The position numbers were made by a program, and so were the translations under genes. 64,000 bases of DNA from Vespa crabro (Eukaryota; Arthropoda; Insecta; Hymenoptera; Vespidae), in the NCBI RefSeq assembly GCF_910589235.1, contig NC_060979.1, positions 1,364,001 to 1,428,000 on the forward strand, given 5' to 3'. This document shows, one piece after another, positions 34,901 through 47,314 of this stretch; position 1 is the stretch's first letter; the number at the start of each line of letters is the position of its first letter. Below the pieces are notes generated by a model, which saw nothing but the letters and a program-made list of their open reading frames with translations, searched no databases and was not told where the DNA came from.

Positions 34901-35575
34901 TCACAAAAATTAAAATCTCTCCGTTTCAATCCGATGAATCTTGTCAAAAAATTTTATACACACAAATACACACACACACATACACACACACACACAAATA
35001 CACATACAGTAATATATACTACAATTTTGTCTATTATTTCGTTAGAAGAAAATTTGAAACGTTTAAAAAAAACAAAAAACAAAAAAAAAATGATATATAA
35101 TAAAAATATTAATAATGATTGTATTACCCATAAGTATACTCGGTAAAACAGTTCTAAAATAATACAAAAGAATTATGAAGGTCATCAATGGAAACGCAGT
35201 CATGACGAATATGTAGGAAAATTTGTTATATTTCATGAAAATCAGTCTCTCCTCTTTGGTTTTATAATTATCGACGGTGTAATCGTTTTTCGTTTCTGTC
35301 AAAAATTTTGACAAAGATCGATACTTCATTCGGCACATTCCAAATTTCATCAATGTCATTAACATCAGCATATTCTCCATAATATTTGTCAATACGTAAC
35401 GGATATCTTTGATGGAATCGATCAAATCGAGAATTCCTAAGAAACTGTAAAGACATCCGTAAAATAAAAAAGGTAGAAATAACGAGTCCCGAATTTCCAA
35501 TGGCCAAACTCCAGAAAAACGAAGTAATCGTTTGCTCCACGTTATCGCTTTCACGGTGTTAGTAAAATCTATGAT
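31921..35575 (-). CDS. Odorant receptor A (7tm_6 family), six recognised exons
   Basis: Insect odorant receptor: a seven-transmembrane subunit of a ligand-gated cation channel formed with Orco in antennal neuron membranes. Exons: 35575-35128, 34145-33860, 33019-32920, 32848-32738, 32629-32474, 31971-31921 (448, 286, 100, 111, 156, 51 nt), all with GT/AG borders and matching phases, giving about 383 residues. Landmarks are RFSGVWPLEIRDSLFLPFLF (start of first membrane segment), GYIGTDCL in exon 2, LADILEDSFNIVIGQQLLG in exon 3, FTYCYIGECLIEE in exon 4, CAKFC in exon 5 and TSMAYLSVLRTFM-stop at the end, typical of hymenopteran receptors. The first exon shown follows an acceptor, so a short upstream exon with the ATG is missing. 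ATG-GAA-GGA-ACC-AGA-GAA before GTATGG at about 37922-37905 is a candidate. No disabling change was seen. Confidence 0.88.
33002..33840. repeat. Receptor A intron 2, nearly identical to receptor B intron 2
   Basis: From the 5' half of exon 3 to the border of exon 2 this matches 40716-41549 with about four substitutions in the first 760 bp, then an A-run indel and two more changes. The adjoining exons of the two genes differ much more. Both strands contain open stretches of 60-85 codons, but they have no protein-like character. Confidence 0.85.
34320..34392. repeat. Perfect 21-bp hairpin in receptor A intron 1
   Basis: The arm 34320-34340 (GTTGGAAACTATGAAACGGGC) pairs perfectly with 34372-34392, with a 31-nt loop. 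After one mismatch the stem can extend by about five more AT pairs. A stem of this size resembles a small-RNA precursor or a tiny foldback element. No expression evidence is available. Confidence 0.7.
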
Positions 35576-38500
35576 CTAGAAAAAGATAATACAAAAGGAC
35601 GATTAAGCAGTATATTACAGAATTAGAGAGTTCAAAAGTGTTCTTAGTTTGTAAAATTATAAGTGTGTCTCGAAAAAATAGTATTCGATTGGCCATTAAG
35701 TTGATACACAATGTCGGAATTTTTAATACAAATGTTGATCCGAAAGTATTTAGATAATTTCAAAAATCAATTATTCCTTTTCGAGATATTTCGAAGTTAA
35801 TTTCTTGTTGAATCAAATTCATACGCTTTGTAGTTTTACATTCTGAAAGAAAAAGTTAATCTAAATGATTTAATTAAAATAGATTTATTGATTTTCAAAA
35901 TCAACTAAGAACTATTTCGACTCATCCTGTATTAAATATTCCGACGTTACTTATTGATCATCTCAATAATCGTAACTTTTTTAAATCCCCTAAAAATTCT
36001 ATTGATAGAATTGATGGCCATTTTGTATAATAAAAGAAATTACGTTGACGCCGTAATCAATGAAACATCACTATTTGTTATATCTTATTAATCTTTTTTT
36101 ATTTTTTTAATAAATATAATGAAATAAAAAAATTAAAAAGAAAATATTATAGTCAAAAAATGATAAAATTATAATCTGAAAAAATTAATAAACCAAAACG
36201 ATTTTAACGCGATACGAGTTAAGTATCATTAAGTATAAATAAAAACAAGAAAAGTTGTATAAAGTAAATGTTCAATGTTATCGCTTTTATGGTATTGAAA
36301 AGATTTAAATAATAAAAATAATTTCATAATTAATGAGCAATGAAAAAAAAAAAAAAAGACATATGAAGTTTTAATTTCTTTTTATATTTAAAATTAAAAG
36401 GAAAATTATAAAAATAAAAATCAAATTATTACATATCCCTGTATTTCGCTGAATAATTGATTATCATCTTTTAGAGGATGAAATTTCACTCATAATATTC
36501 ATTTAAAAAATCCATTAATGACGTCATTACGAGCAAAACTATTAATTTTGTTAAGTTTTAAACTTTTTTTTACGCATCAATAAATTTACATAAAATAATA
36601 TTCTGTTATATATATAAACAACATATAAGTGTTACTAAAATAAAAAAATGATATATATACATATATATATATATATCATAATAAAAAATATTGTTTATTT
36701 AAATTATGCAAAATCAAAAATTTCTAAAAGAAAACATATTATGAGACATCCATATACATTTATATAAATATGTATATATAAATATTAATAATTTATAATA
36801 ATTCATGTATATAACTAATAATTTAGAAATAAAATTTTTTAGCATTTAAACATTGACACCTTGATGGCCACAGAATTTTCATATCTCATTTTAAAAACCA
36901 TAGTAGAATTATCACATTTATAATAATGTTACTATAATAATTAATTATTGGGTATCTGATGATTAAATAAAATTATACTCCTATCTCTGCAATCATTGAA
37001 TGACATATGGTTGCTCTTATCAATATGTTAGTCACGTAAAAAAATAAAATTGTTGGGACAAAAACTACATAAAATTGCAAAAAAAAAAGTGACAATGAAT
37101 TTAAAATATTGCAAAATGTAATTGTTGACAAAAATGTTTGTAACTTATCTTGTTTGTACTTGTAAATGTTTGTACTTGTTTGTAAACCTTCGAAACATTA
37201 AACATTAATAAACTAATCACTGATATTTGAAATAATAATTTATATTTACATTAGAAAAATATAAAAATAAATATAAATATTAATAAATATTAATTAAATA
37301 ATAATAAAGTAAATATTAATTAATTAGTCACAGTTTCATTATTATAAATTGCTAAAAAAAGTGAAAATTTGATAACAATTATTAATAGTTCTACAAAGCA
37401 CGATTTTTATTATTCATTTGTAAAATTAGACAATTATTTTATTCGGTGCCTCTTGACATATGGATTAATTAATTTTTGAATTAATTAAAGATACTTAAAT
37501 CATGACTTCATCGAGAAAATAATTAACAATCACATGAAATAACACTGTAGCAATCAACTTGTCAATAAAATTCCAAAACAAAATTAAGATTTTTCGAAAT
37601 TATGATAATGATTGAACAAATGAAAAATTAAAAAGAAAAAAAACCAAAAGAAAGTATCGATTGCGCAAGAAGTTTTGAATTTGTTCAAAAGTTCGGAAAA
37701 TGCAAAAAAAAAAAGAAAACAAAAAAAAATAAAAAAAGACAGGGAAAGATTTTGATTTTTGAAAATCGTCACAATAGCTTTTTCCTTCCTGAGAGTCCAC
37801 TCGACATTATTGTCACTAAATATCGCACTCGTCAAACGAACTGACAAATATTTAAACAAAAAAAAAAAAAAAACAAAGTAAATAAATAAAACGAAATTTT
37901 TTCACCATACTTCTCTGGTTCCTTCCATTTTGCTCGTTCAAAGGTCGCCGACGGACTGTTCGTCGGAATACGATCTACTCACGACGTAAACTACGTATGA
38001 AAGGGGTTGAAATTGATTGGTTGAATAGTTCATGCGATTAACGAAAAAAAAAAAAAAAAAAAAAAGAAAAAAAAGAAAAAGAAAGAAATGAAAAAGAGAA
38101 TGCGAGACAGTTTTTGAGTTTCGTATCGGAGGCACGGAAACCAAAAAAGGAAAAAGAAATGAGAAAGGGTGAGTCGTTAACGAACGAACTCGACTCAAGA
38201 ATAATCGATCAACAGTTGACGGACGATGTTTTGCATTAATCATATTTGACTACCCTTTTCTCTAAGTAGAATGTACCTTGTCTTCTTCTTTTTTCTTTTT
38301 GTTTTTTTTTTTTGGACTCTATGTCCGTCGAAAGTTTCTACGTAACGCCCCACGTGAAATATTTCTTGTACAAAAAAAAAGGAAACAGCGGACGTTCGCT
38401 ATTACTGCGGAATAGGAAGAAAAAAAGAAAAAGAAAGAAAAAAGAAAATAGAAAAATATCCAAGTTCTTCAATAGTTGCATTCTATTTTATCATTAGTCT

Positions 38501-39491
38501 TCTTGTTAACAGTTTTCTTCTAACCGGTCGTTATGAAGTGTACAAAAAAATATGGTGGAACATCGATACTATTAAAATGGAATTGTTGAAGATCGTTGAG
38601 ATTGCTGCTAGAAATAAGAAAAATGTTTATTAAAAAATATTTAGAAGTATATAAAATAAAGACTTCGTGAAAGACGAAGAATTCAAACCATGAAGCAATT
38701 AATTCGATAGATTTGGATTTTGTGGTTCTTATCACACGAATTACATTGTCAACCTGATACACAATATATCTCTGTAATGATAGTCGATTATCGATGCTAT
38801 TGTCGACTGAACTTCGCTATCGATGTCAATTACATTTTAGTTCGAAGCACAACAAATGTACGTATATATTTTACGAATTTTATTATAGAAAATTTTTTTT
38901 ATTAATTAATCCGTACGAAGGACGTTTTAATTGGATTGATTATAGTTTTGCAAATTTTACAAAAAAGTTTCGCACAATATAATTAGAAACAAATTGAAAT
39001 GAAATCTTATGATTTTCTTATTGAATTATTAATACAAAATAATAATATTGGATTGACGAAAAATTTTCATATTCCGATGTTAATAATATATTTTTAATGG
39101 AAAAATTTTCGAGCTCTCGAAAGATTGCAAAATTTATTCGAATAATTCTTTGGTTAAGAAAATGAAAAATTTTCGAATGTTGAAATAATGAAGTTTTGTC
39201 TGCAACATTGTAGAAAATAATGGAAGTAAAACTTTAAATACTATTTTCAATAAATTATTTGTAACTCTATGAAAAGTGGTATTTCTTTTTTTATTTTATT
39301 TTATTTTATTTTATTTTATTTATTTTTTTTTTTTTTTTTTTTACTGGAAAACCGAACGATACTTTTGACTAACACTGAAATAACGTTATTCTGATTGCAT
39401 TTACATTTATTACAGATTATTTATTTAACATTTGTACAGAACTATATTGCAATAGTTATCATTCGCAATCAATTATTATAAATAGCTTCGT
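35576..39491. other. Intergenic region between receptors A and B
   Basis: AT-rich, no complete gene. It contains the candidate first exon of receptor A near 37905-37922, a GC-richer patch at 37925-38240 that may be its promoter region, A-rich runs at 38044-38095 and T-rich runs at 39285-39345. Confidence 0.45.
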
Positions 39492-40295
39492 TTATATAGT
39501 CGTTCGTAAAAATGACAAGTACGCCATTGATGTATTCATTATCTGCAAAATGAATAAAAACATAATAAGTTTTAATCGTTTGATCATCGAAATGTTTATA
39601 CGATCGAAAATATTCAAAATTAAATATGAACAAAAATATTTCATGTTGGTAAATGATAAAATGTTAATAAATAAAAACGATTAATGACGTACAAATAAAT
39701 ATTATCTAAAGAAAATCAAAACTCGTGGAACACAAGTGATATCTCATAAAAAAGAAAAGAAAAAAAAATTAACACAAGAGAATGACAAAAGTAAAATTTA
39801 AGAAAAGAAGAAAAAAAAAATAAAACAATTAACACGTTCCGTGCCCGTGTGTACCGCCGATGGTACACGTTAAACTTGATCTTCGGGCCACGTGTACCAC
39901 CGGTGGTACACGCAGTCATTTTTTTCTTTAGTCAAAATATCAAATGGCCTGAACGACAAGTCAGACAAAAATGGCTTGGCTTCGGAACGTATTAACGAAA
40001 TGTCAATTAAAACATAATAACTTAAAAACGAAAAGGGAAAAGAATCTTGCGTAATTCGAATGTTAGATAAGAAGAGAAAAGAAAAGAAAAGAAAAAAAAA
40101 AGGAAAAAGATGAAATAATAACGAAAACGACTCACATTGATAAACATGCTTACAGTCAGAATGCAAAACTTCGCACAAGTCAATTGCAGTTGTTTCCTGG
40201 TGCGCATCATGCAAATGCAAATCGATTTTATATCGAACGTCGGCATTTCGTACCAGTTAGTAAAATAAAACTCTTCGCACAAGCTCGTACTCTGG

Positions 40296-40332
<37 letters not shown>

Positions 40333-41978
40333 AAAAAATAAAAAAAAAAAAAAAATAAAAAACAAAAAAGAAAAAAGAAGAACAGAAAAAATTGTATTAA
40401 TAAACTATTGATTCTAATTGCAGATTGAATTGCAATTAAATAAGAATTCGATTAATTACTTCCTTGATTATACATTCACCGATGTAACAATAAGTAAACA
40501 ATGAGACCAACAAAAGATAGTCATACAGAATAAATGTTAATATATCTATTTTTTCGAGCACGGCCAAACTCTAAATAATTAAGAATTATTTATTAAAAAT
40601 GAATGTAATTCGATTTGAGAGACGTATACGTACACTGAGCATTTGATAACTCGATACACAAATCTGTATAGTTATCCCAAATAAATTTTGACCAATAATG
40701 ATATTAAAACTATCTTCTAATATATCCGCTAATCTGAAACAGATACGAAAAAGACAAACTATTTTTTTTTAATGACATCTTCCTTGTACTAAAAGAAAAA
40801 AAATTTGTTTCATTGTAAAGTAGTATTAGTGCGTATTAATGTTAAAAATTATGAGAAACGTGACATTTCTATTTGTGCTAAGGAACGACTTTAAGATTTA
40901 AAACAATATCTTCGAATTTTTCTGCGGAAAAATCAAATATTAATAATTCGTTGTAATCGAAAGAACGTATTCAAAATAAAAATTTATTCGATTTTAAATC
41001 TAAAATAATGTCATTAAAAAGTGATTTGAAGGATTAAAACGACTATCTCGAATTATACTTTTCGTGATAAAATACAAATAACAAATAAATTGATATAAAA
41101 GAAAAATATTTTTATACATACACTAAATTATATTAGATGTATATTAATTAGAATAAAAAATATATTTGTCCCATTTCGAATGTTGGAACAAACATGGCAT
41201 CGTTGAAAATATTTTTGAATTTTTATTTTCGCATAAATCTGGAATGCAATCCAGCATCTTTGAAATTTTTCTTTTAATTAGCTTGCTTTCAATCTCATTA
41301 ATAAACAATTGTATTATTAAAAACAATCTTATTAGGAAACAAACCTATATAATTTTTTCGAAACGAAATTGTAATAAACCTTTAAGAAAAAAAAGACAAA
41401 ATTTCAAAAAATTCATATCTTGAAAATACATCCAAAAACACGTGTCTCATAATTCATATAGTGTTCAATGGATTTGAATCATATAAAAAGAAAGGAAAGA
41501 AAAGGAAGATTTCACTCAGTAGACGATCCTTTATTAATTAGATAGTTTAATTAAAGAAGTAACGTCACCTTATCAAATGTTGATGTCGGAGAATGATTTT
41601 ACGAATTCCTTGCCGAAAACCATCGGTATTCTTTGAAATTTCCTTCACTCGACATTTCAATATGGCCAATTGACCGCTAAGATGAAAACTGGTACAACCG
41701 AATAAACAATCAGTACCAACGTAAGCGGAAACGACCATTACTATACGTATAAATTCGTGTATACAATCAAATGCATAATTTCTTGCATTGTACGGCTTCA
41801 ATAATGGCTGTATTTTATAAGGTAACTTATATTCCGATGTAGAATTTGCCATAACTGCGTTGAACGATAATAGAAATTTAATAAAATTATTCGTCTATTT
41901 TTTACACCTCATATTTTCGTCACTTGATCGAATACATTAAACAAAAAAGAAAAAGAAAAAGAAAAATGAATATATATA

Positions 41979-42027
<49 letters not shown>

Positions 42028-42814
42028 TTTTCTATTCAAAAATCGAAAAATGTATTCGTCGTTTGTTTAACGATATACGGTCCAAAAAGAATAAAAAAGA
42101 GAAAAACATTACATATTCACATGTCGGCGATTAGTTAAGTCGAACTAAATCTAAATTTATTGTTTAAAAAGAAATTGACGATTCATGGTCACCATTGTTA
42201 TATCTATTGAAACATTTATATGTAAAAGTGTAGGTCATTTTTGAATTTTTTTTTCCTTTTTGGATTTTTTTTATCGTTTGGACAATGACAAAGGCACATA
42301 TTTAATTAATTAATGTTAATTTCGAGACTATCGAAATATCGAAATTCAATTTATCGAGATAATTACCCATTAGTATATTCGGTATGATAGATTTAAAATA
42401 ATATAAGAGAAGTAGGAATGTCGGAAAAAAAAACAAAATGACGATGTATCTATAAGAAAATTTGTTATATTTTAAAAATATCAATTTCTCTTCGTCATTT
42501 TCATAATTATCATTTGTATAATCTATTTCCGTTTCGATCAGAAATCGCGACAATGTACGATACTTTATTCGTATCAATAAAAGTTTTATTATCGCCATTA
42601 GTACCGATATGTTTTCCATTAAATTCGCTATAACATAATGACTATTTTTAATGTATTTTATAAGATCCAATAGTGCTAATATACTGTAAACAAAGCCATA
42701 AATTATAAACGATATGAATAATATATCGCGAATTTTTAAAGGCCAAATTCCTGACAAATTAAGCAGATGTTTGGTGATTGTTATCGCTTTTAATGTATTA
42801 GAGAAATCTGTCAC
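39492..42814 (-). CDS. Odorant receptor B (7tm_6 family), six recognised exons
   Basis: Tandem paralogue of receptor A with exactly the same exon lengths: 42814-42367, 41854-41569, 40733-40634, 40570-40460, 40291-40136, 39542-39492. Borders are GT/AG and phases agree. It reads VTDFSNTLKAITITKHLLNL, SGIWPLKIRDILF, AYVGTDCLFGCTSFHLSGQL, LADILEDSFNIIIGQNLFG, FTYCYIGECIIKE, CAKFC and TSMAYLSFLRTTI-stop. Many amino-acid differences from A are spread through the exons, so ligand specificity may differ. Exon 1 follows a strong polypyrimidine acceptor, so a short ATG-bearing exon upstream remains unidentified. No disabling change was seen. Intron 4 holds an A-rich run of about 60 bases. Confidence 0.87.
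39833..39991 (+). mobile_element. 159-bp piggyBac-type MITE with TTAA duplication
   Basis: Flanked by TTAA (39829-39832, 39992-39995). Ends are inverted: CACGTTCCGTGCC at the left, and TACGTTCCGAAGCC when the right end is reversed. Inside are two palindromic repeats, GTGTACCGCCGATGGTACAC and GTGTACCACCGGTGGTACAC. It lies in intron 5 of receptor B and is absent from receptor A's intron 5. A truncated copy lies at 15988-16088. Confidence 0.75.
40716..41549. repeat. Receptor B intron 2, conversion partner of receptor A intron 2
   Basis: Counterpart of 33002-33840, about 99.5 percent identical over its first 760 bp. The match falls off at the exon 2 border and within exon 3. Confidence 0.85.
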
Positions 42815-44200
42815 CTGAAAAAAAAAAAGAAAAGATGATAATAACAAGATTAAATAACATTTGATTGAGTACTGTGGTATAATGCAAAAAAAATTAATCT
42901 AAATTAGAGAAATTCGTTAACTGAAAAAAAAATAATAATAATAATAATAATAATAAATGATATTTGAATGAATGCTGTAATATTACATAAAAAAAAAAAA
43001 AGTAAAAAGAAAGAAAGAATAAATCACGAATAAAGCACTTTTACGATTAATAATTAGAAAAATATATAAATAATAATAAATTAGAGAAATCTTTCACCTG
43101 AAAAAAAAATAATAATAATAAAATATAATTAAAAAATATCATAGGATTAAGTACTGCGATATAATGCAAAACAAAAAAGTAACGGATAAACCGCTTTTAC
43201 AGTTAACCTAAATTAAATTAGATTAAATCATGTATAATCAAGTGATCATCATGTTTAAATAATTTTTCAAGCTCTTTGAAATTTAAAACAAAACATCTTC
43301 AATATTTATATAAGTGCTTGTAAAATTTATTTGGTAACTATTTGGCCATTTTGTTAATTTTAAAGATTCAAATATGTATGATCATATTGTCGCCATTTTG
43401 AAAAATCATATTGAATAATCGATTTTATATTGTCAACAATAATTTTCGCAATAATACTGGTCGAAACAATCAGAAGCCTTACGAAAATGTATATGACAAT
43501 AATATCAAATTTTCGATGTAAAAAATCATGAAGAAATAAAAAAGTAACACATATATTACTACAAAATATGAGACCAGTTTCTATATAACTAAACATAAAT
43601 AATTATATATTATATTTACAAACACAAAATAATACGAAATACGTAACAGTATATAAAGTTCATTTTAAAAGGAAAAAACATTCGATAAATTACATTAATT
43701 ATGTTTAAATTGTATACTTTACCAACGAACTATAATTAAAAAGGACTATTTTGTTATATATCTAATATATACAAAGATTTATTTCGCCTTTCCTTTGTAT
43801 CCAATAATTAATATGTAATATACTAACTAACTTATTATCTAGATACTTAGTAATTAGTATCAGAATACTAATAATAATAATTATTATTAGTATCAATTAC
43901 TAATTAGTTAAATTACCAACATCGGCCGGTAACAAACGATTGCTTTTCGATCCACAGAAGGACAAAAATTATATTAATAACTCCCGTAGATAAGATAGAA
44001 AAATATATCGCCGGTAATATCATCTGATGGGAAGGTAGCTAAATATGAATTAGTATCTGATGGTATAAAGTAGTATTGGAACTTAATGGATACAAATTTT
44101 AACACAATTCTTATATTAACCAAAACTTATATCTAAATAGATATTTTCTATTATAAATAATATATTTAGTATTATTTAATGTAATTAATCTATTTAATAT
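42815..44200. other. Spacer between receptor B and the right 5S array
   Basis: AT-rich with small ATA/AAT repeats near 42930-42957 and 43105-43120. A minus-strand open stretch at 43596-43360 is hydrophobic (IIVIYIFVRLLIVSTSIIAK) but has no recognisable family. The first exon of receptor B may lie here. Confidence 0.4.
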
Positions 44201-44273
44201 GAATGAAAAATAATCTATAATAAAATAATTTTTAACAACAAATAAATACCATTTAAAATCTTACAAGTTACAA

Positions 44274-44392
44274 GTCAACGACCACACTACGTTGAAAAAC
44301 ACCAGTTCTCGTCCGATCACTGAAGTTAAGCAACGTTGGGCACGGTTAGTACTTGGATGGGTGACCGCTTGGGAACACCGTGTGTTGTTGAC
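44274..44392 (+). rRNA. 5S rRNA (right 1)
   Basis: 119 nt with CACACTACG near the 5' end. Internal promoter intact. Innermost gene; its upstream flank lacks the usual ATATAAAATG element, so expression is uncertain. Confidence 0.9.
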
Positions 44393-44691
44393 ATTTTTTT
44401 ACTTTCTTTTTTATTTTTTTTTATAAACAACCTGAACTACAATAAAATGATATGCGTCATTGTACGTCACTTCTACTCATTAGCACCGAATCTAAGCTAC
44501 ATGTTTCGTTGATCGCAATCTTATACCCAATAAAGAGATGAAACTAAAGAATTTTGTATGTACTCCTTTTTTTTATATGGTACATTACACTTTACTTAAC
44601 TGACTTAATATACTTTGTACAAATAAAATATACTTTAGAATAAATCAATTTTTTAGAAGAAAAAATACATATAAAATGAAAGAACTTATCG

Positions 44692-44810
44692 GTCAACGAT
44701 CATACCGCGTTGTAAAGCACCAGTTCTCGTCCGATCACTGAAGTTAAGCAACGTTGGGCACGGTTAGTACTTGGATGGGTGACCGCTTGGGAACACCGTG
44801 TGTTGTTGAC
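44692..44810 (+). rRNA. 5S rRNA (right 2)
   Basis: 119 nt, identical in type to left 1 and left 4; promoter element and terminator present. Confidence 0.95.
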
Positions 44811-45113
44811 ATTTTTTTTATTTTTTTTCTTTGTTTTTTTTTTTTATAAACAACTTGAACTACAATAAAATGATATGCGTCATTGTACGTCACTTCTACT
44901 TATCTGCACCGAATCTAAGATGCCTGTTTCGTTGATCGCAATCTTATACCCAATAAAGAGATGAAACTAAAGAATTTTGTATGTACTCCTTTTTTTATAT
45001 GATACATTACACTTTACTTAACTGACTTAATATACTTTGTACAAATAAAATATACTTTAGAATAAATCAATTTTTTAGAAGAAAAAATACATATAAAATG
45101 AAAGAACTTATCG

Positions 45114-45234
45114 GTCAACGATCATACCGCGTTGTAAAGCACCAGTTCTCGTCCGATCACTGAAGTTTTAAGCAACGTTGGGCACGGTTAGTACTTGGAT
45201 GGGTGACCGCTTGGGAACACCGTGTGTTGTTGAC
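45114..45234 (+). pseudogene. 5S rRNA (right 3), probably inactive
   Basis: 121 nt: two extra T in the box A region (GAAGTTTTAAGC instead of GAAGTTAAGC). The rest is consensus. The insertion disturbs both the internal promoter and the 5S structure. Confidence 0.75.
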
Positions 45235-45532
45235 ATTTTTTTACTTTCTTTTTTATTTTTTTTTATAAACAACCTGAACTACAATAAAATGATATGCGTC
45301 ATTGTACGTCACTTCTACTCATTAGCACCGAATCTAAGCTACATGTTTCGTTGATCGCAATCTTATACCCAATAAAGAGATGAAACTAAAGAATTTTGTA
45401 TGTACTCCTTTTTTTATATGATACATTACACTTTACTTAACTGACATAATATACTTTGTACAAATGAAATATACTCTAGAATAAATCAATTTTTTTAAAC
45501 CAAAAATACGTATAAAATGAAATAATTGATCA

Positions 45533-45651
45533 GTCAACGACCATACCGCGTTGAAAAACACCAGTTCTCGTCCGATCACTGAAGTTAAGCAACGTTGGGC
45601 ACGGTTAGTACTTAGATGGGTGACCGCTTGGGAACACCGTGTGTTGTTGAC
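45533..45651 (+). rRNA. 5S rRNA (right 4)
   Basis: 119 nt; TACTTAGATGGG instead of TACTTGGATGGG in the internal promoter. Spacer matches that of left 9. Confidence 0.92.
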
Positions 45652-45958
45652 ATTTTTTTACTTTTTTTCTTTATTTTTTTTTATAAACAACCTAAACTAC
45701 AATAAAATAATAAGCGTCGTTGTAGGTTACTTCTATACATCTCTACCTAGTATAAGATGCCTGTTTCGTTGATCGCAATCTTATTTTTTCACAAATTGAA
45801 GAATATAAAAAAACTTAAATACATATACATATTTTTTGTAATTCGAACATACCATTTTATTTAATAAACTTAATATATTCAAAATGAATAAAAAATACTC
45901 TATAATAAAACAATTTTAACGAGTCCAGAAATAACAAATAAAAAGGTAAAATTGGCGA

Positions 45959-46077
45959 GTCAACGATCACACTGCGTTGTAAAGCACCAGTTCTCGTCCG
46001 ATCACTGAAGTTAAGCAACGTTGGGCACGGTTAGTACTTGAATGGCTGACCGCTTGGGAACACCGTGTGTTGTTGAC
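45959..46077 (+). rRNA. 5S rRNA (right 5), variant
   Basis: 119 nt; ACACTGCG and TTGAATGGCTGACC changes. Two of its changes and a private spacer motif (GTTGATCGAATGTTTCG) are shared with left 8, identifying them as partners across the palindrome. No usual TATA-like element upstream. Confidence 0.85.
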
Positions 46078-46386
46078 ATTCTTTTACTTTCTTTTTTATA
46101 TTTTTTTATAAACAACCTAAACTACAAAAAAATAATATGTGTCACTCTATGTCATTCCTGTTCATCTGCACCGAATCTAAGTTGATCGAATGTTTCGTTG
46201 ATTGCAATCTTACTATCCAACAAAGAGAAGAAACTAAAGAATTTTTTATTTACTCCTTTTTTTTTTATATGGTACACTACATTTTTTCCTTAACGCACTT
46301 AATATAATTTATACAAATAAAATGTACTTTAGAATAAATCAATTTTTTTAGAAGTAAAAATACATATAAAATGAGATAAATGATCA

Positions 46387-46505
46387 GTCAACGATCATAC
46401 CGCGTTGAAAAACACCAGTTCTCGTCCGATCACTGAAGTTAAGCAACGTTGGGCACGGTTAGTACTTGGATGGGTGACCGCTTGGGAACACCGTGTGTTG
46501 TTGAC
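46387..46505 (+). rRNA. 5S rRNA (right 6)
   Basis: 119 nt, GAAAAACACC type, internal promoter intact. Confidence 0.95.
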
Positions 46506-46648
46506 ATTCTTTTTACTTTTTTCTTTGTTTTTTTTTTATAAATAATCACAACTACAATAAAATGATATATTTTGTACAAATGAAATATACATTAGAATAA
46601 ATCAATTTTTTAGAAGTAAAAATGCATATAAAATGAAAGAATTTATCG

Positions 46649-46767
46649 GTCAACGACCATACCGCGTTGAAAAACACCAGTTCTCGTCCGATCACTGAAG
46701 TTAAGCAACGTTGGGCACGGTTAGTACTTGGATGGGTGACCGCTTGGGAATACCGTGTGTTGTTGAC
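46649..46767 (+). rRNA. 5S rRNA (right 7)
   Basis: 119 nt; GGGAATACCG instead of GGGAACACCG near the 3' end, a change shared with right 8. Short 262-bp unit. Confidence 0.93.
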
Positions 46768-46910
46768 ATTCTTTTTACTTTTTTCTTTGTTTTTTTTTTA
46801 TAAATAATCACAACTACAATAAAATGATATATTTTGTACAAATGAAATATACATTAGAATAAATCAATTTTTTAGAAGTAAAAATGCATATAAAATGAAA
46901 TAATTGATCA

Positions 46911-47029
46911 GTCAACGACCATACCGCGTTGAAAAACACCAGTTCTCGTCCGATCACTGAAGTTAAGCAACGTTGGGCACGGTTAGTACTTGGATGGGTG
47001 ACCGCTTGGGAATACCGTGTGTTGTTGAC
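46911..47029 (+). rRNA. 5S rRNA (right 8)
   Basis: 119 nt, same ATACCG variant as right 7. Outermost gene. After GTTGAC comes TTTATTTTTATTTTT, still T-rich. Confidence 0.93.
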
Positions 47030-47314
47030 TTTATTTTTATTTTTTTTTATAATCAAAGCTGGGATTAAATAATGCACATCATCATATACGTCACTTGCCA
47101 CACTTCGTCTGCATCGGATCGAGACCAGTGATTCAGATTGCAAAAAAGTCTCTCGTAAATAGTATCGATCATATAATACTTTTCGTTTAGACGACGATTT
47201 TATCGTCGTGCAACATTCTAGCTAAGTCGAAAAACTGTTTCATCTAATGCTTTTGAGGGAAAGAAGATTTGTATAACTAGTTGAAATATTTCTTAGGGAA
47301 TGAAATGCTATATG

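Larger units (their letters stand above)
44274..47029 (+). repeat. 5S rRNA gene array, right (8 genes)
   Basis: Plus-strand array with units of 418-428 bp and two short units of 262 bp at the outer end. Each gene is followed by a run of T (polymerase III terminator). Most genes are preceded at about -25 by an ATATAAAATGA-like element. It is transcribed away from the receptor genes, as is the left array. Confidence 0.95.

Noticed and set aside
35655..35940. Possible small element from GTGTGTCTCGAAAAAATAG to a similar reversed text
   Set aside because: The inverted ends are too imperfect and no target duplication is visible.
37938..38243. 101-codon minus-strand frame rich in F and L
   Set aside because: Mostly a translation of A-rich low complexity; no domain or splice support.
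33452..41423. Matching 85-codon plus-strand open frames in the introns of receptors A and B
   Set aside because: Their near identity follows from the whole intron being nearly identical, including non-coding parts; composition is not protein-like.
43360..43596. Hydrophobic 78-codon minus-strand frame as a possible extra receptor exon
   Set aside because: No receptor motif, and exon length and splice sites do not fit the three receptor genes here.
20332..47143. Repeated 60-110-codon open frames (for example beginning MKNTSSRPITEVKQRW)
   Set aside because: These are translations of 5S rRNA genes and their spacers, not proteins.
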